Shown: piece by piece, positions 32,221 to 43,473 of the stretch
Numbering within the stretch: position 1 is the first letter of the stretch
How the letters are laid out: the number at the start of each line of letters is the position of its first letter
NCBI GenBank assembly: GCA_019009955.1
Contig: CM032228.1
Coordinates: 203,346,501-203,410,500 of the forward strand
DNA length: 64,000 bases
Reading direction: 5' to 3'
From: Riptortus pedestris
Taxonomy: Eukaryota; Arthropoda; Insecta; Hemiptera; Alydidae
Position numbers and translations under genes: made by a program
Notes under the pieces: model-generated
What the model was told of the DNA's origin: nothing
The model's database searches: none
The model's input: only the letters and a program-made list of their open reading frames with translations

Positions 32221-33098
32221 ACAATTTTTGATAGCAATCTTACGTAGCGCAAACTCTTTAGATTTCAGAATCATTTTCGCTTTATATCACTGCATTTGCA
32301 AACACTCGACTCAAGAAAAATTCCTGATTTGTACAGACTCGTTGAGTGCCCTATTGACTATTAAAGATGTATTTACAAACAACCCAATAGTAAAAAAAAA
32401 TACATAATCAAATACAAATGCTCCAAGAGCTAAAAAGGGTCGTGGAATTCATGTGGATTCCAAGCCACGTGGAAATAGATGGAAACGAAAAAGCAGATTT
32501 AGCAGCCAGAGAAGCCCATCATCTCGACTCCATCACCCCAACAACAATTACATCTGCAGAACTCTATCAACCACTCAAAGAAGAAATTGATAAAAACTGG
32601 CAACACATGTGAAACGAAAGCCAGAACAATGAACTAGAAGCTATTAAAACCTCCATCCGTTCATGCAAATATTCAACAAGAGAGAACAGAAGAGATGAAG
32701 TTGTATTAGGAAGACTCCGATTAGGGCACATAAGTTATACGCACGGTTATCTTATGACAAAAGATCAACCACCGATTTGTGGGAAGTGTAACACAGACCT
32801 GACTATCTACCACATATTAATGGAATGTCATAAGTATACAGATATTAGAAACAAATGCAATATTTCCAATAATATGGAAGTGGCCCTTGGAGATAACCCG
32901 AAAGAACTCGATAAATTGTTTAATTTCGTAAAAAATACGAGTTTATACAAAGAAATTTAAAGTACAATTTTTTGTGTTTATATTGTTAAAATGGCGATAT
33001 GGGTGAGGATACCAAAATGTGAATTATAGATATGACAGGGCGATGATAATCTGGTAGTTTTTCGCCCTTAAACCCTACGAAACAAACAAATCTCAAAA
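32221..33098 (+). pseudogene. Jockey-type non-LTR retrotransposon, 3' remnant of ORF2
   Basis: From about 32240 one frame encodes the start of an RNase H domain (HCICKHSTQEKFLICTDSLS). It is lost in a run of nine A near 32392-32400, a frameshift, and continues in another frame with FMWIPSHVEIDGNEKADLAA, the conserved WIPSHxxIxGNExAD motif. An in-frame TGA at 32610 sits where Trp is expected. Then VVLGRLRLGHISYTHGYLM and a terminal C-x2-C...H-x4-C finger (CGKCN, YHILMEC) follow, ending with TAA at 32958. The downstream CGCCCTTAAACCCTACG and AAACAAACAAAT resemble the 3' UTR end of Jockey-like elements. Reverse transcriptase and endonuclease are missing. Dead, 5'-truncated copy. Confidence 0.85.
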
Positions 33099-33778
33099 AA
33101 AGTTTGTACGCCCTTCTATTTTTTAAATACGGATTTTTGGAAGGGAGGATTGGCTTTTGAAGGTGCGTCAACCATCAATCGTCAAGGGAGTTAGTTCTAA
33201 CTTATTAATGTATCACTGTAGAGTTAAACGCAGGAAGCTACTTAATGCTGTTACTGGCCGAAGGACTCAATGCGTTAACATTGACTGTTCGGCATGAATA
33301 ATTTCTACTTATCCCTGGCCAATATTGCACTGAATGTAAACGTACATTACACCCGAGTATTGTATGCATGTGACATAGATCAACATTAAAAGAGAGAGTG
33401 TGAAGCTGACCTAGAGAGGAAGATATAGCAATGCTGACCGACAATACTGCGAGCTGCTGACTTACACGTGATTGCAGGCTATAGCTCCAGCAATTCGTGG
33501 AACATACCTTGGGATAAAAGGGGCCGCTTCAACGAAATCCACCTTTCATTCATAGCTTGCACAAATGCTCTTACTTTATGATCCCAACAGAGAATATATT
33601 ATTGTTGCAGGTGTCCATTACACCAAGTAAAAATCTTTATTAAATGACTATATATATACAATCAGTCTTTTATGAAGTATTAGTAATTAACTTGTTGGGA
33701 ATGGAATGAATGTTTAATTCAATGACTAATTCGAATTTACGAATTGTCGAAAGACATGGTCTTCTCACAGGTGCAACT
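33099..33778. other. No gene recognised
   Basis: Mixed composition; no ORF, repeat or RNA supported. Confidence 0.3.
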
Positions 33779-33841
33779 TATATATATATAGTTTTCAATG
33801 GACCTCATTTTCGTTATCTCCTGGGTGGGATCGATGGGCAT
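33779..33841 (+). mobile_element. Family H fragment truncated by a SINE
   Basis: TATATATAGTTTTCAATGG, TCATTTTCGTTATCTCC and GATCGATGGGC stop exactly where the SINE-associated sequence starts. Confidence 0.65.
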
Positions 33842-34090
33842 AGACATTGCATACTCGTACTTTACATATAAAACTGGGTCTCAAGTAAGCCATGTGAGTC
33901 AAAGCGTTGGCCTTAATCTCACATGGTAAACCTAGAGAGGTGAGTTCGATTCCCGCCTGGGCAACAGGAATTTATTTAGTGACGAAATTCATTAAATAAA
34001 TCGTTAGTCTAGAAAAGGGTGGTGACCTGTAGATAACCCGTCCAAGTTAGCCTTAGTTGCAAAAAGTGGACGTTAATATAAATAAATTAA
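33842..34090 (+). repeat. tRNA-derived SINE, full copy
   Basis: A 36-base leader (GACATTGCATACTCG..GGGTCTCAAGT, also before the copy at 39640), then AGCCATGTGAGTCAAAGCG, GTTGGCCTTAATCTC, GAGTTCGATTCCCGCC (B box), TTTATTTAGTGACGAAATTC, CTAGAAAAGGGTGGTGACC and a tail AGTGGACGTTAATATAAATA. The TTAAT at the anticodon position and the large variable region suggest a Leu-type tRNA head. Confidence 0.8.
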
Positions 34091-34446
34091 AATCATAATA
34101 TGAAAACAAAAGCCTATATGCTATGAATTTAGAAAATATATGTTTGCACCTAACCTCTATCTTACAATTAGCCATAGAGATATAAATATAATAATATTCA
34201 TTCCCTAACATCTCCCTCTTCATGAAGATGAGGTGAGGCTGGAAAGACCTCTTCTTCATGTCCGAATGAACCTCCCGCCACCTCCACGACAAAAGTTCAT
34301 CTTCCCTTCCTTATCTTATGAATTTACAAAACATATCTTAACACCTGTCCTATATCTAACAATTAGCCAAGAAGGTATAAATATAACAAACCTTCATTAT
34401 TATATTCACTCCCTAACAACTACATACCTATTATTTTGAGAATAAC

Positions 34447-34491
34447 ACTATGAGTACAACCACAACAGCAGATTTCCCCTAAATCTGCTAA
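34447..34491 (+). mobile_element. Family H 3' terminus only
   Basis: TATGAGTACAACC then AGCAGATTT-CCCCT-AAATCTGCT, a hairpin that here extends through the terminal TGCT, and the terminal AA. Confidence 0.6.
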
Positions 34492-34903
34492 AATGTTGAT
34501 GTGGTGATACCTACCTAAAATCGTGATACCCAGGATTTAATATTAGCCGGCCATCTTTGGGGGTTACCCGATAGTCGGGGAGGAATCGATATAGGAGAGG
34601 TCAAGTTGGAATTGGGAGTGTTATCCAGGATTAACAGAGTCAGCTAATTAGTAGCTCTGGGTGAGAGATACTCTCTCGGTGGATTAGGCAACTCCGTCCA
34701 TTATTTACCACCTCCTCATTTGCAAGTATCATAGTTGAGGAGTTTAGGCTTACCTTCCGTCGAGTCGCGCTTAAAATTCCACCCGCGTTATGCTTCTCCT
34801 AAACCCCCCTCGGATCAACCACCACGCCTACCATAGCATTACAATCCCCAATCTCATTTTAACAAGCTTCATTAGTGTACCACAAGTGACAAAGGTCCAG
34901 GTT
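34492..34903. other. No gene recognised
   Basis: GC-richer sequence without an open frame; possibly an unrecognised repeat. Confidence 0.3.
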
Positions 34904-35506
34904 GGAGTCTTTTTTACTTTACCCGCACCAGTTACTTATTTCTAAAACTATGATTTACGTTATATTTAAATTGATGAAAGCAATGAACGTGTTTGAAATC
35001 ATGTATTTAATAAGTTTTAAATGTAAATTTCGTCGTTTCATAGCCATTGGCTGAGGCGTAAATCAACAAAATACACTTCCTTAATTTAAGTATATAATTG
35101 CTGAACAATGAATCTTTGTAACAGCCGATTTCTTGTCTGCAACTTCTTAGACTGCATCTAAGTGCTGGACCTCTTTTTTAATGAAATATAACCCGCATGA
35201 AGTGTTCTTTTCTACATGTCCTTGATTTATGCAATAATTCATACCTCAAAGCCTTATATGATATTTCTTCTGATTTAAGAACACGACTAAGTTGTATAAA
35301 ATCCATTATTACAAAAAAAAAAAAACTTACACGTTTTTAAAAACCATTCATGTAATAGGCAGGTATCCTCTTGCATGCATAAAATCTATATAGCTTAGCA
35401 ACATTTTAAATGAATTACTTCAACCTAACAACTAGATTCTTAATTTTCATATGATCACTGTCACTTCAAAAAGTAACTGGTGTGGGTAAAGTAAAAAAAG
35501 ACCCCC
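34904..35506. mobile_element. MITE-like element with about 35-bp terminal inverted repeats
   Basis: Left end GGAGTCTTTTTTACTTTACC plus CGCACCAGTTACTT (34904-34937) is the inverse of the right end (35471-35506), with about three differences. The 603-bp interior is AT-rich and non-coding. Flanks AGGTT and AAGTT could be a decayed 5-bp target duplication. No superfamily is assigned. Confidence 0.7.
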
Positions 35507-35887
35507 AAGTTGTTATGCCCTTAAAGAAAATCTGTTAAGACTACAAAACTAAAATCGGGCTTTTTTTTTATATCCCAGTATCCTGTGAAAGTAGTAGTAA
35601 ATTTACCAGTGATAGTAACATTTGTTTCATAAACTGTTATTAGAGTAGCATAAGAAGTAATTGTCATTGAAATCGTGTGATTGCAATTATTCAGTATTGT
35701 GTAAAGATGAATCTATGTACTTAGATTATGTTTATATCTTCATAGTGATGAAAGTAATCTATTTAAATTATTTCAAGAAAGAGAAATAAAATTCAATTCG
35801 AACGAATTTATTAATACTTTTTTTAATGAAAAAATTTTTAATGACACGCATTTTATTAATATAACAATCATTTTAAAACCATATTGG
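35507..35887. other. No gene recognised
   Basis: AT-rich spacer between the MITE and a SINE. Confidence 0.3.
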
Positions 35888-36100
35888 CTCACGTTAGCCA
35901 TTTGAGTTAAAGCGTTGGCTTTAATCTCACATGGCAAACCTAGAGTGGCGAGTACGATTCCCGCCTGGGCTAATAGGAATTTATTTAGTGATGAACTCAT
36001 TAAATAAAATCCTTAGTCCCACCTTGGCTAGAAAAGGGTAACCTGTAGATAACCCATCCCAATTAGCCTAGCAGCACAAAGTGGACGTAAGAAATATAAA
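35888..36100 (+). repeat. tRNA-derived SINE, near full length
   Basis: GTTAGCCATTTGAGTTAAAG, GCGTTGGCTTTAATCTC, ACATGGCAAACCTAGAGTGG, GAGTACGATTCCCGCC (B box), TTTATTTAGTGATGAACTCA, CTAGAAAAGGGTAACCTG, TAGCAGCACAAAGTGGACG. Good consensus material for the family. Confidence 0.8.
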
Positions 36101-37454
36101 AAAATACCATATTGTTATTACTGGTGTTACTAAAAAAAATCACTGTTACTATCAGGGGATGGAGCAATGTAGAAGAAAACCTTAAAAAAACAAAATTTTA
36201 CACTAACACTGATATCACTAACCATAAAAATGTAAACGTTTCATCATCATGACCAACTTAAGTGCCTCATTTAGCAATTATATTTCACGACACCTACTAA
36301 CGTGCATCTAAAAAATGTGGCATTTCAGAAGCCTCGTAGCTCGTAAACTATGTTGACTTTTGATTTTGGCAAAACTTTCATTCTGTAAAATTGGAGCTCT
36401 GTAGTAAATATAGTCTGGCAGTGTGATAAGGTACTGAAAGTATGAAAGTTGGCAATGTTTTAACAAGGCATATTTTCTTATCCTAGTTACCCTATGAAGA
36501 GTCAATTATTTGAGTACTTGTTCCTTACCATGTGGTTTATTACATACATGGTTATGTTTATATCAATTGTGTTTTACAATATTGTAATGGATTATAATAA
36601 TATGAATTTGTGAAACAAACGAAATAATTAAAAAATAAAGTTTACCAAATGAAAAAGAAAAAAAAAGTTAAACTCAACCAATGTCACGGTTTTGCTAAAT
36701 ACATCAATCAAATACATTGATATAACTACTTCCTAAACGGTTAAAAACAGTTTCCGCAATGAATGCAATGGATGTTTAGAATGAAATACTATTTGTTTAG
36801 CTGCGAGATCGTGCGGACATCGTACGTGCGCCAGTTGCGAACCACTTCGTTAAAACGGTTCCTTCCGAAGGTTCACAATCGTTTGCCCGCTATCTACCCC
36901 TGCTTCCAAATTAAGTTCGGCCATTAAAGCCATATCTGGGGAGAAAAGAGGAAGAAAAAATTATCTAGACTGATATCTCATTAGAAATGTCCTCTTGAAG
37001 CATTCAAGTCATTAGTATGGTCGTAATGGAGCCCCAAGCCCTCCTCGGTGATACATTAATTATAAATAATCATTTTAAATTCATTCGTCCATAACACCAA
37101 AAGAAGAATTTTTTTATTTTTAAAAAAGTCTTTTCGTTATTACTTTCTTTAATAATCTACCATTATGGCAGATCAAAATAAAACCAAGCCTCCTTTTTAC
37201 AGGCTGCAGTCTCTTATGAGATCTATTAACATTTACCGTGGTGCCCGTCCGTATGTCACACTTACGTTTACCAGTAATATTAGGGAATTCACGAAATGTT
37301 TACTTTGTTGTGTATGGTCACTGACTATAGTCGCTCCTGCAAAACTTCAACATAAACGTGGCAAGCTTGTGAACTTGCATCATTAGTATTAAAAATTTCA
37401 ATGTAGCGGACATGTACGGTCAGTGTGACGTATTTCATCTGTTGAAAATATATT
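36101..37454. other. No gene recognised
   Basis: Short ORFs at 36308-36505 (minus) and 37165-37386 (plus, 73 codons, beginning ADQNKTKPPFYRL) have no recognised domain. Confidence 0.35.
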
Positions 37455-37591
37455 TTAGCAGATTTCCCTTAAGGGAAATCAGCTATTGAGGTTGTACTCA
37501 TGACGGAATTTTCGACATTTTTCTTCAAATGTCCATCGATCCTACCTAGTAGATGACGAAAATGAGGTCCGTTCAAAACTGTATATATATA

Positions 37592-37650
<59 letters not shown>

Positions 37651-38445
37651 ATATATTTGTCTGTTACCGCTCTAGCGGTCGCAATTTTTGTTTAATCCTA
37701 ACCAAACTTCATATTTAAGCGTTTTATGTAAAAAGAAAGATCAAGTTCGTTAACGGCTGAAATCGGACCAGTGGGAGGGGGGGTTTAGAGGAGAGGATTT
37801 TTGAAAATTCGAAATATCTCCGTTACTATACGTCGGATCGAAAAATTATACAGAATCAATCTTATTACAAATTAAATTTACTATAAATATTGTTATATAC
37901 ATTTATTCTCTATCTTGAATATTAACCGAGATATTTGCATTTTTCAGTTTTCACCAAACCGCCACTTCTACTCATGTTACGTAAACAATACTCTGATACA
38001 TAATAAATCACATTATTGGAAGTTTAAATACCAAAAATTGTATTCAAGAGACCTTTATTATACGAGATACATGCAAATATGCACTGGTGACTCCCCCCCC
38101 CCATCTTAAAGTTTTGGACTACTAAAATTTTATTGATTGAGATAACAATTATTCTGATTCATTATTAATTACAGTACTAGATATAGTAAATAGTTCTCAA
38201 TAAAATTAATGTGTTATATTCTGATATATTTCAGTAATTGTTTTTCTTTCCGGTGTGAGGCGGGACCCGTTTGTTTACATTTCTAACCTAGCGCTTCCTG
38301 TCGGCAGGCTATTGAAATTGGATGAAACATTTCTTATTTCCGTTTGTATTTATTCACGGTGTTGTGTTAGCAGTATGTATATTTATCTATTACTAAACTT
38401 CACGAGGGAAATCTGCTTAGTTTACGCAGCCCCTGCGTGACGGAC
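37455..38445 (-). mobile_element. Family H element, full length, long subfamily
   Basis: 991-bp minus-strand copy. It has a perfect palindrome, (TA)n 37582-37650 and conserved core blocks. It then has a long 5' region including a C-run near 38092, GTTTTGGACTACTAA and CTGTCGGCAGG, and closes with GGGAAATCTGCTTAGTTTAC and GCAGCCCCTGCGTGACGGAC. It contains parts of both internal segments seen separately in other copies. Confidence 0.85.
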
Positions 38446-39384
38446 TTTTTTATAAAATCTAACAGCAAATAAAATCATAAGAATATTACGTCAAAAATAA
38501 CATCGTTTTGTTTATATACTATTTCTCATATTTCTACAATTTTAGGAGGATATATATTTATATATTTATTTCTTAAGAATTTATGATAGTTGGTGATTAA
38601 GATCGTTTACAAAAATAGGCTACTAAGGATTGTCTGTTTCCCTACGTCCTACCTATTCCGAATGGAAAAGTTGCCTTTTTAACTGGTCAATTATGAAGAC
38701 AAAACATCTTGAATAAAATTTATAATTTCAAGCTGTTCTTTGGCGCTAAAAAAAGATTTCTTTAATTTTCAGAATAAATTATTTTATTTCAGACATTTAA
38801 TAATGTAAACTATACTACTTTTATAATGAAGATTTGAGGTGACAGTCGATCGAAATATATAGGGCTATTTATGAAATGAATATATTTATTTTGGAAATTG
38901 GAAAAAGGTTTTTTGACTCTGCCAATAAGCCCGAAATTATGAATCATATTAATGGGCCAAAATAAGAAAGAAACAGGATATTCCTCTGATAAATTTTATA
39001 TTAATGACTTCCATTTTCGTTGTGTATGTTTTCCGGGATATAATACAACATGCCTCCCCCTTTTGCCCGTCTTGAATGTAAACAATAGTTTTCTGATTTT
39101 AAATTAAGAAAAAAAAATGATCTTCCATTTTATGCTGTTGAGATAGATTTGGTTTTATTTTGCCAATGGGCACTGATTACACTATGAAAATGCTCTTTGA
39201 AACTATATAAATAAAACTCATAGTTTTGTCTCATGTTTTCGTTAATATTTATTTTATCGCGTAAAGAACAAATTAGGCACATTTTTGTCTCAAAACATTT
39301 AAATTTATGAATTTCAGTGGAGTGATTCAATAGAGCAGTAATTTCTTTCATGAACAAAGGATAATAATATTGTCAGAATATAAG
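38446..39384. other. No gene recognised
   Basis: AT-rich; a 75-codon minus-strand ORF (39130-39357) lacks motifs. Confidence 0.3.
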
Positions 39385-39524
39385 AATATTTCCCTTGGCA
39401 AATCAGCCATTGAGGTCCTCCTTTATGACGTATTTTTTTAAACATTTGCTGAAATGCCCATCGATTCTATTCAGGAGATCACGAAAATGAGGTCCGTTCA
39501 ACAATGTATCTACCTATCTACCTA

Positions 39525-39572
<48 letters not shown>
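39385..39572 (-). mobile_element. Family H 3'-half fragment
   Basis: TTTCCCTTGGCAAATCAGCC, TTGAGGTCCTCCTTTATGACG, GAGATCACGAAAATGAGGTC, then a (TA)n tract; the rest is missing. Confidence 0.6.
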
Positions 39573-39577
<5 letters not shown>

Positions 39578-39639
39578 CATCTTTAAATTATGATAGAAAA
39601 AGATATTTATTTGGCACATTGAATTAGCTTAAATTCAAC

Positions 39640-39905
39640 TATCTCTATAGACTTTGCATACTTTATATATAAAGCTGGGTCTCAAGTTAGCCATGTGAGT
39701 AAAAGCCATGATATTAATTTCACATGGTAAACCATGAATGGTGAGTTCAATTCCCTCCTGGGCTATAAGAATTTATTTAGCCATGAACCCATTAAATAAA
39801 TTCCTTAGTCCCACCCTAACTAGAAAAGGGTGGTAACCTGAATATAACTCGTCCGAATCAGCCAAAGTAGCATAAAGTAGGCGAAGTAAATAATAATAAT
39901 AACAT
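39640..39905 (+). repeat. tRNA-derived SINE with leader and (AAT)n tail
   Basis: Leader TAGACTTTGCATACTTTAT, head GTTAGCCATGTGAGTAAAAG, decayed B box GAGTTCAATTCCCTCC, TTTATTTAGCCATGAACCCA, tail CTAGAAAAGGGTGGTAACCTG, ending in AATAATAATAA. Confidence 0.75.
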
Positions 39906-40607
39906 ATATAACTAAATGCCTGTAGAGGAAGAACATCTTTCATAATGTTGTGGATAAAAAGAAATAATTAGTTCTTGTGTTAATCCAGTCTTTATATTTC
40001 GACGGGAAACCATTTTTAATTCATTGGTAGGTAACAGGAATTCGTAATAAAAAAAAACATTCTGAATAAAAACATTAAATATTTTTCCTTTATGAGTATG
40101 ACGAATAATGAATTGTATGTATTATGCAATGAAAATGCCGGGATGACTTATTGCATAAATTAATCCAATCTTTAAATTATTAAACCTTTAACCCGTCTAC
40201 GATGGGGGAGACAACTAGTAATAAATATTTGTAGAGCATATGCCAAAAATGTTGAGCTATATTATAATCTTAATAAAAAAATATGTGAACTTATGTGTAA
40301 CCCGGTTAAAATGTAAACTGCTGACCAAAAGGAAATGGCACTTGCTGGTATAGGTATGGGCAGAAGGTATAGACTAGAGTCGATGTGCACAGAGCCCCCT
40401 GATAAGGTGTAGATAAGGCGCAGCGAGCAGACCGCATTGCAGTGTCTACCGGCAGAGGAGACATCTCTTCCGATTCACCCCTTGGGATATTCTCATCTAC
40501 GCCTCCTCTCGTCCACTTTCCTTCTTTTTATCTTTAGTCAAAGGACTTTCATTCATACTCATTCCTAGAGGGTATACATTTGCTTTGACTGTGACTAGAA
40601 ATAAAAG
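39906..40607. other. No gene recognised
   Basis: A GC-richer part at 40310-40600 (GCACAGAGCCCCCTGATAAG) may be retroelement-derived, given the Gypsy remnant downstream; no frame is supported. Confidence 0.3.
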
Positions 40608-40866
40608 TCCGTAATGCCAACTAAGCAGATTTCCAAAGCTCTGGATGACGCACAAGTTATCTCATCGCACCATATATTATTTATTTCTAAGTAAAGAACT
40701 GATAACAAGAAGTGAGGGTTTTCTGCTGACCGAAAACAAGAAAGTGTGAATAACTCGTAAGGTGTCCGTGTTTTGAGAACATCTATAGAACTACAATTGA
40801 AAAGCATGAATCGTTTAACACGATTGGTTCTAATATATATTTCAATCCGACTTATAACGGATATCT
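40608..40866 (+). mobile_element. Old family H copy, 3'-truncated
   Basis: GTCCGTAATGCC (hairpin deleted), AACTAAGCAGATTTCC, TTCTGCTGACCGAAAAC, TCTAATATATATTTCAATCC and ACTTATAACGGATATCTG. It stops where the Gypsy remnant begins. Confidence 0.55.
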
Positions 40867-40911
40867 GATTTTATGATGGACTCTGGTTCTAGCGTCGCTG
40901 ACACCTTATTT

Positions 40912-41020
40912 TTGGCCCTACAAGGTTATAGAGCGAGGCGATAGACTATTCACAGCACTCTCGACGTCAAGGAGGTGAATCTCTCCGTTTTCCGTGTCAA
41001 GCCTGCCTACCTGATGTAGG
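40912..41020 (+). pseudogene. Gypsy-type integrase C-terminal remnant
   Basis: One frame reads PYKVIERGDRLFTA and, after a one-base shift, another reads LDVKEVNLSVFRVKPAYL, matching the end of Ty3/Gypsy integrase (GPYKV...VxRLKPAYL). A Pro/Thr/Ser-rich stretch follows to about 41180. The frameshift and lack of upstream pol show it is dead. Confidence 0.65.
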
Positions 41021-41177
41021 AATGCCGCAGCAACTACTCCAGGAGCCTACAAGACACGCAGACAAGCAAGCAACCCCCACGGAATCCTAGCACCGATCCA
41101 CAGCCCACCAGAAGTAGAGAGACACCCCCTGCGACAGGTGAAGAAGGTGTCATTCCTCCATCAGTGACTCCGTCACT

Positions 41178-41189
41178 AAGGGGGGGGGG
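41178..41189 (+). promoter_or_regulatory. Polypurine tract before the 3' LTR
   Basis: AAGGGGGGGGGG lies immediately before the LTR start, the position of the plus-strand primer in LTR retrotransposons. Confidence 0.65.
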
Positions 41190-41393
41190 TGTTGTAGCGA
41201 CAACATACGTTGCCATGGTTATATACTGAAGGAGGCTGTGGATCCAAGTTGAGGTGAACAAGTGAAGGTTGTTAATGCTTATTTTATTTTATTTTTTAGC
41301 ACAAGTGTAAATATGTATATTTGTTCGAATAAAAACAGTGTTGTGTTTAAACATTCGTTTCATTTACGTAACGAAGAAGCTATAGCCTCAACA
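41190..41393 (+). mobile_element. 3' LTR of a Gypsy-like element
   Basis: 204 bp from TGTTGTAG to CCTCAACA, an inverted TGTTG/CAACA terminus. It contains TTATATACTG (TATA-like, about 41218) and AATAAA at about 41331. The 5' LTR is not seen in the window. Confidence 0.65.
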
Positions 41394-42119
41394 TGTAAAG
41401 CAAACAACCCTCTTCCCAAATGTTGACTAAATAATCAAATTTTATGAATTTAAGATGTAGCCTCAAACTGCTCCCTCTCCAGTATTGGCATGACCTAATT
41501 ACATTTTCTGGACTTATGTTATAGCCTTAATCTTTAACAGTAAACTGCTCACTTCTCAATATTAGCATTACCTAATCATATCGTCTGAACTAAAGCTATA
41601 GCCTCAACCTTTAACACGAAATACCCTCCAACAATATTTTCATGTCGAAAGGAAATATCCACAATGCCAAGGATACTAAAAAAGGCATGTCTCCTGAATT
41701 AAAAGTATGATGAGGTTTTGACAATACAAGAGAACTCCTGAAGGTGCATGAGAGAGACAGAATGCCTGAGACAGGATATAAAGCTCTTGGATAGCTGCAG
41801 CTTTACCTGACTCATTCAACACCCTGCAATGGGCACCATTGTCTCAGAGCCTCCTATATTCCAAGGGCCGGCTGTCCTATTGTCTGTCCCTTCTACAACC
41901 ATTCATCCAGGATGCATCCCATGCTCCACCAGAATCAGCCTTGGCCCATCACAATCTTAACAGAAACCCTATAAAAGATTACTGCGCATTTTCAGACAAC
42001 TTCTGTCAGTTTTACAGGATTGCCTATGAAAGAAGTAAAGTGCCAGGGTTTTCTCATTTTAGAAAAAAAAGTCTGCAAAAAACTCAATTTATAGTTGACC
42101 GTTAGGATTTTATGCTTTC
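41394..42119. other. No gene recognised
   Basis: An imperfect repeating phrase (CTATAGCCTCAAC) occurs at the LTR end and again at about 41450, 41520 and 41600. An 88-codon ORF at 41839-42105 has no known motif. Confidence 0.35.
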
Positions 42120-42262
42120 CTGTAAAACTAAAAACCAAGTTAGTTAATGTCTGATATCGGTTGTGGAATGGCCAGTGCATATTGTTAATCGCTTTTCATT
42201 GTGATCCCACAAAAATTGCAGCCTGTAAAGCGTTAACATACTAATTCATAAACACACATACT
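42120..42262 (+). mobile_element. Old family H core variant
   Basis: TTAGTTAATGTCTGATATCGG, TTTCATTGTGATCCCACAAA, GCAGCCTGTAAAGCGTTAAC, then CATACTAATTCATAAACACA; closely matches 30780-30905. Confidence 0.5.
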
Positions 42263-42387
42263 TGGGCTAATGAATTTTCTTTGGCTTTAGATTGCTATTA
42301 AAGTGTTAAATTCCAGAAATGAGTTTTTGGTAACAGGTTTTTCTATGCTCGGTATGAAGTCTTGACCAACTCAAATGTATGATTATT

Positions 42388-42525
42388 TATTACCCCCCTC
42401 CTTGTGCTACTATGGCTAACTGGACCACTAGGGTTGGTAATCTATATGTTACCACCCTTTTCTAGCCAGGGCGGAACTAAGGATTTTATTTAATGAGTTC
42501 GTCACTGAATAAATTCCTATTTCAA
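42388..42525 (-). repeat. SINE, head-truncated
   Basis: TGTGCTACTATGGCTAACTGG, TACCACCCTTTTCTAGCC, TTTAATGAGTTCGTCACTGA, then lost before the B box. Confidence 0.65.
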
Positions 42526-43473
42526 AAAAAACATAATGTATGATTATTTTTGTGGGTTGAACCACCTACATTCTCTTTCGGAATAATACGTTTGTGTTGG
42601 TAAAGTCTATTTTTACAACACTATCACTAAGGTAATCTTCTCTTTTACAGATGTCGTAGTATTTAATTTTTTTTCTTAAGATGCCTAAAGATCCTAGCAA
42701 GAAGTAGGACACAAAAAAGATAAATTCAAATTTATATTCTATATTCATAGACTTTTGTATTATGGTATTCGTATTATAATTTCTACGATGTCGTGAGTAA
42801 AGATTTTGGAAAAGTAATATGGTTTGAGTTAGATAATAGAGGGGGATCCAAAAACTGCGAACTCGATGACATCTGTGCCAATACAGAAGTGTAAGCGGTA
42901 GAAAGAATGTTTGGAGAGAGAATGCGAGCTGGTTTTAATAAAAATATTAAGCTTAGTGTTTGAAACCGGTCCCAACAATAATTTACATAAAGGCTGTGCC
43001 GTGATAAAACTAAAAGGAGCAAAGCTGTAAGATAAGAGCCTAGGGCCTGCCAACAGAGTGGTCGCTCCCCACTTCTCTCTGCTAACAGTCTAAAACTATA
43101 ATTAAAACTGCATTACTGCTATGCAATGAGTATAATGCTTTCCGAGGGAATATAATGCTTTGCATAATTTACAAACTTATTTAAATAGGGGATCTGCTGC
43201 TTCGTCTACTACCGCCGTGATTTAAAATTTTTGGGCATGTAGAAATGATTTTAACCCTTATAGCATTGATGCCCATGAAATAATAATAAATATGACTTGA
43301 CTTAGGGGAACTCAATTCTGTGACCCGGCTTTTGGGGCCACGTAAGTGTGGAAAATATTGAGGAAGCTGATCCACCTGAAAGAGGAAATTCTTCTGGTTG
43401 AAAAATATCTAGGAGAGGTTATTATCAGCGAAGAGGATTGATTTCGATTTAAGAATAAGGATAGAATAAAAAC
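42526..43473. other. No gene recognised
   Basis: Minus-strand ORFs of 60-79 codons (42566-43515) carry no recognised motif. Confidence 0.3.
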
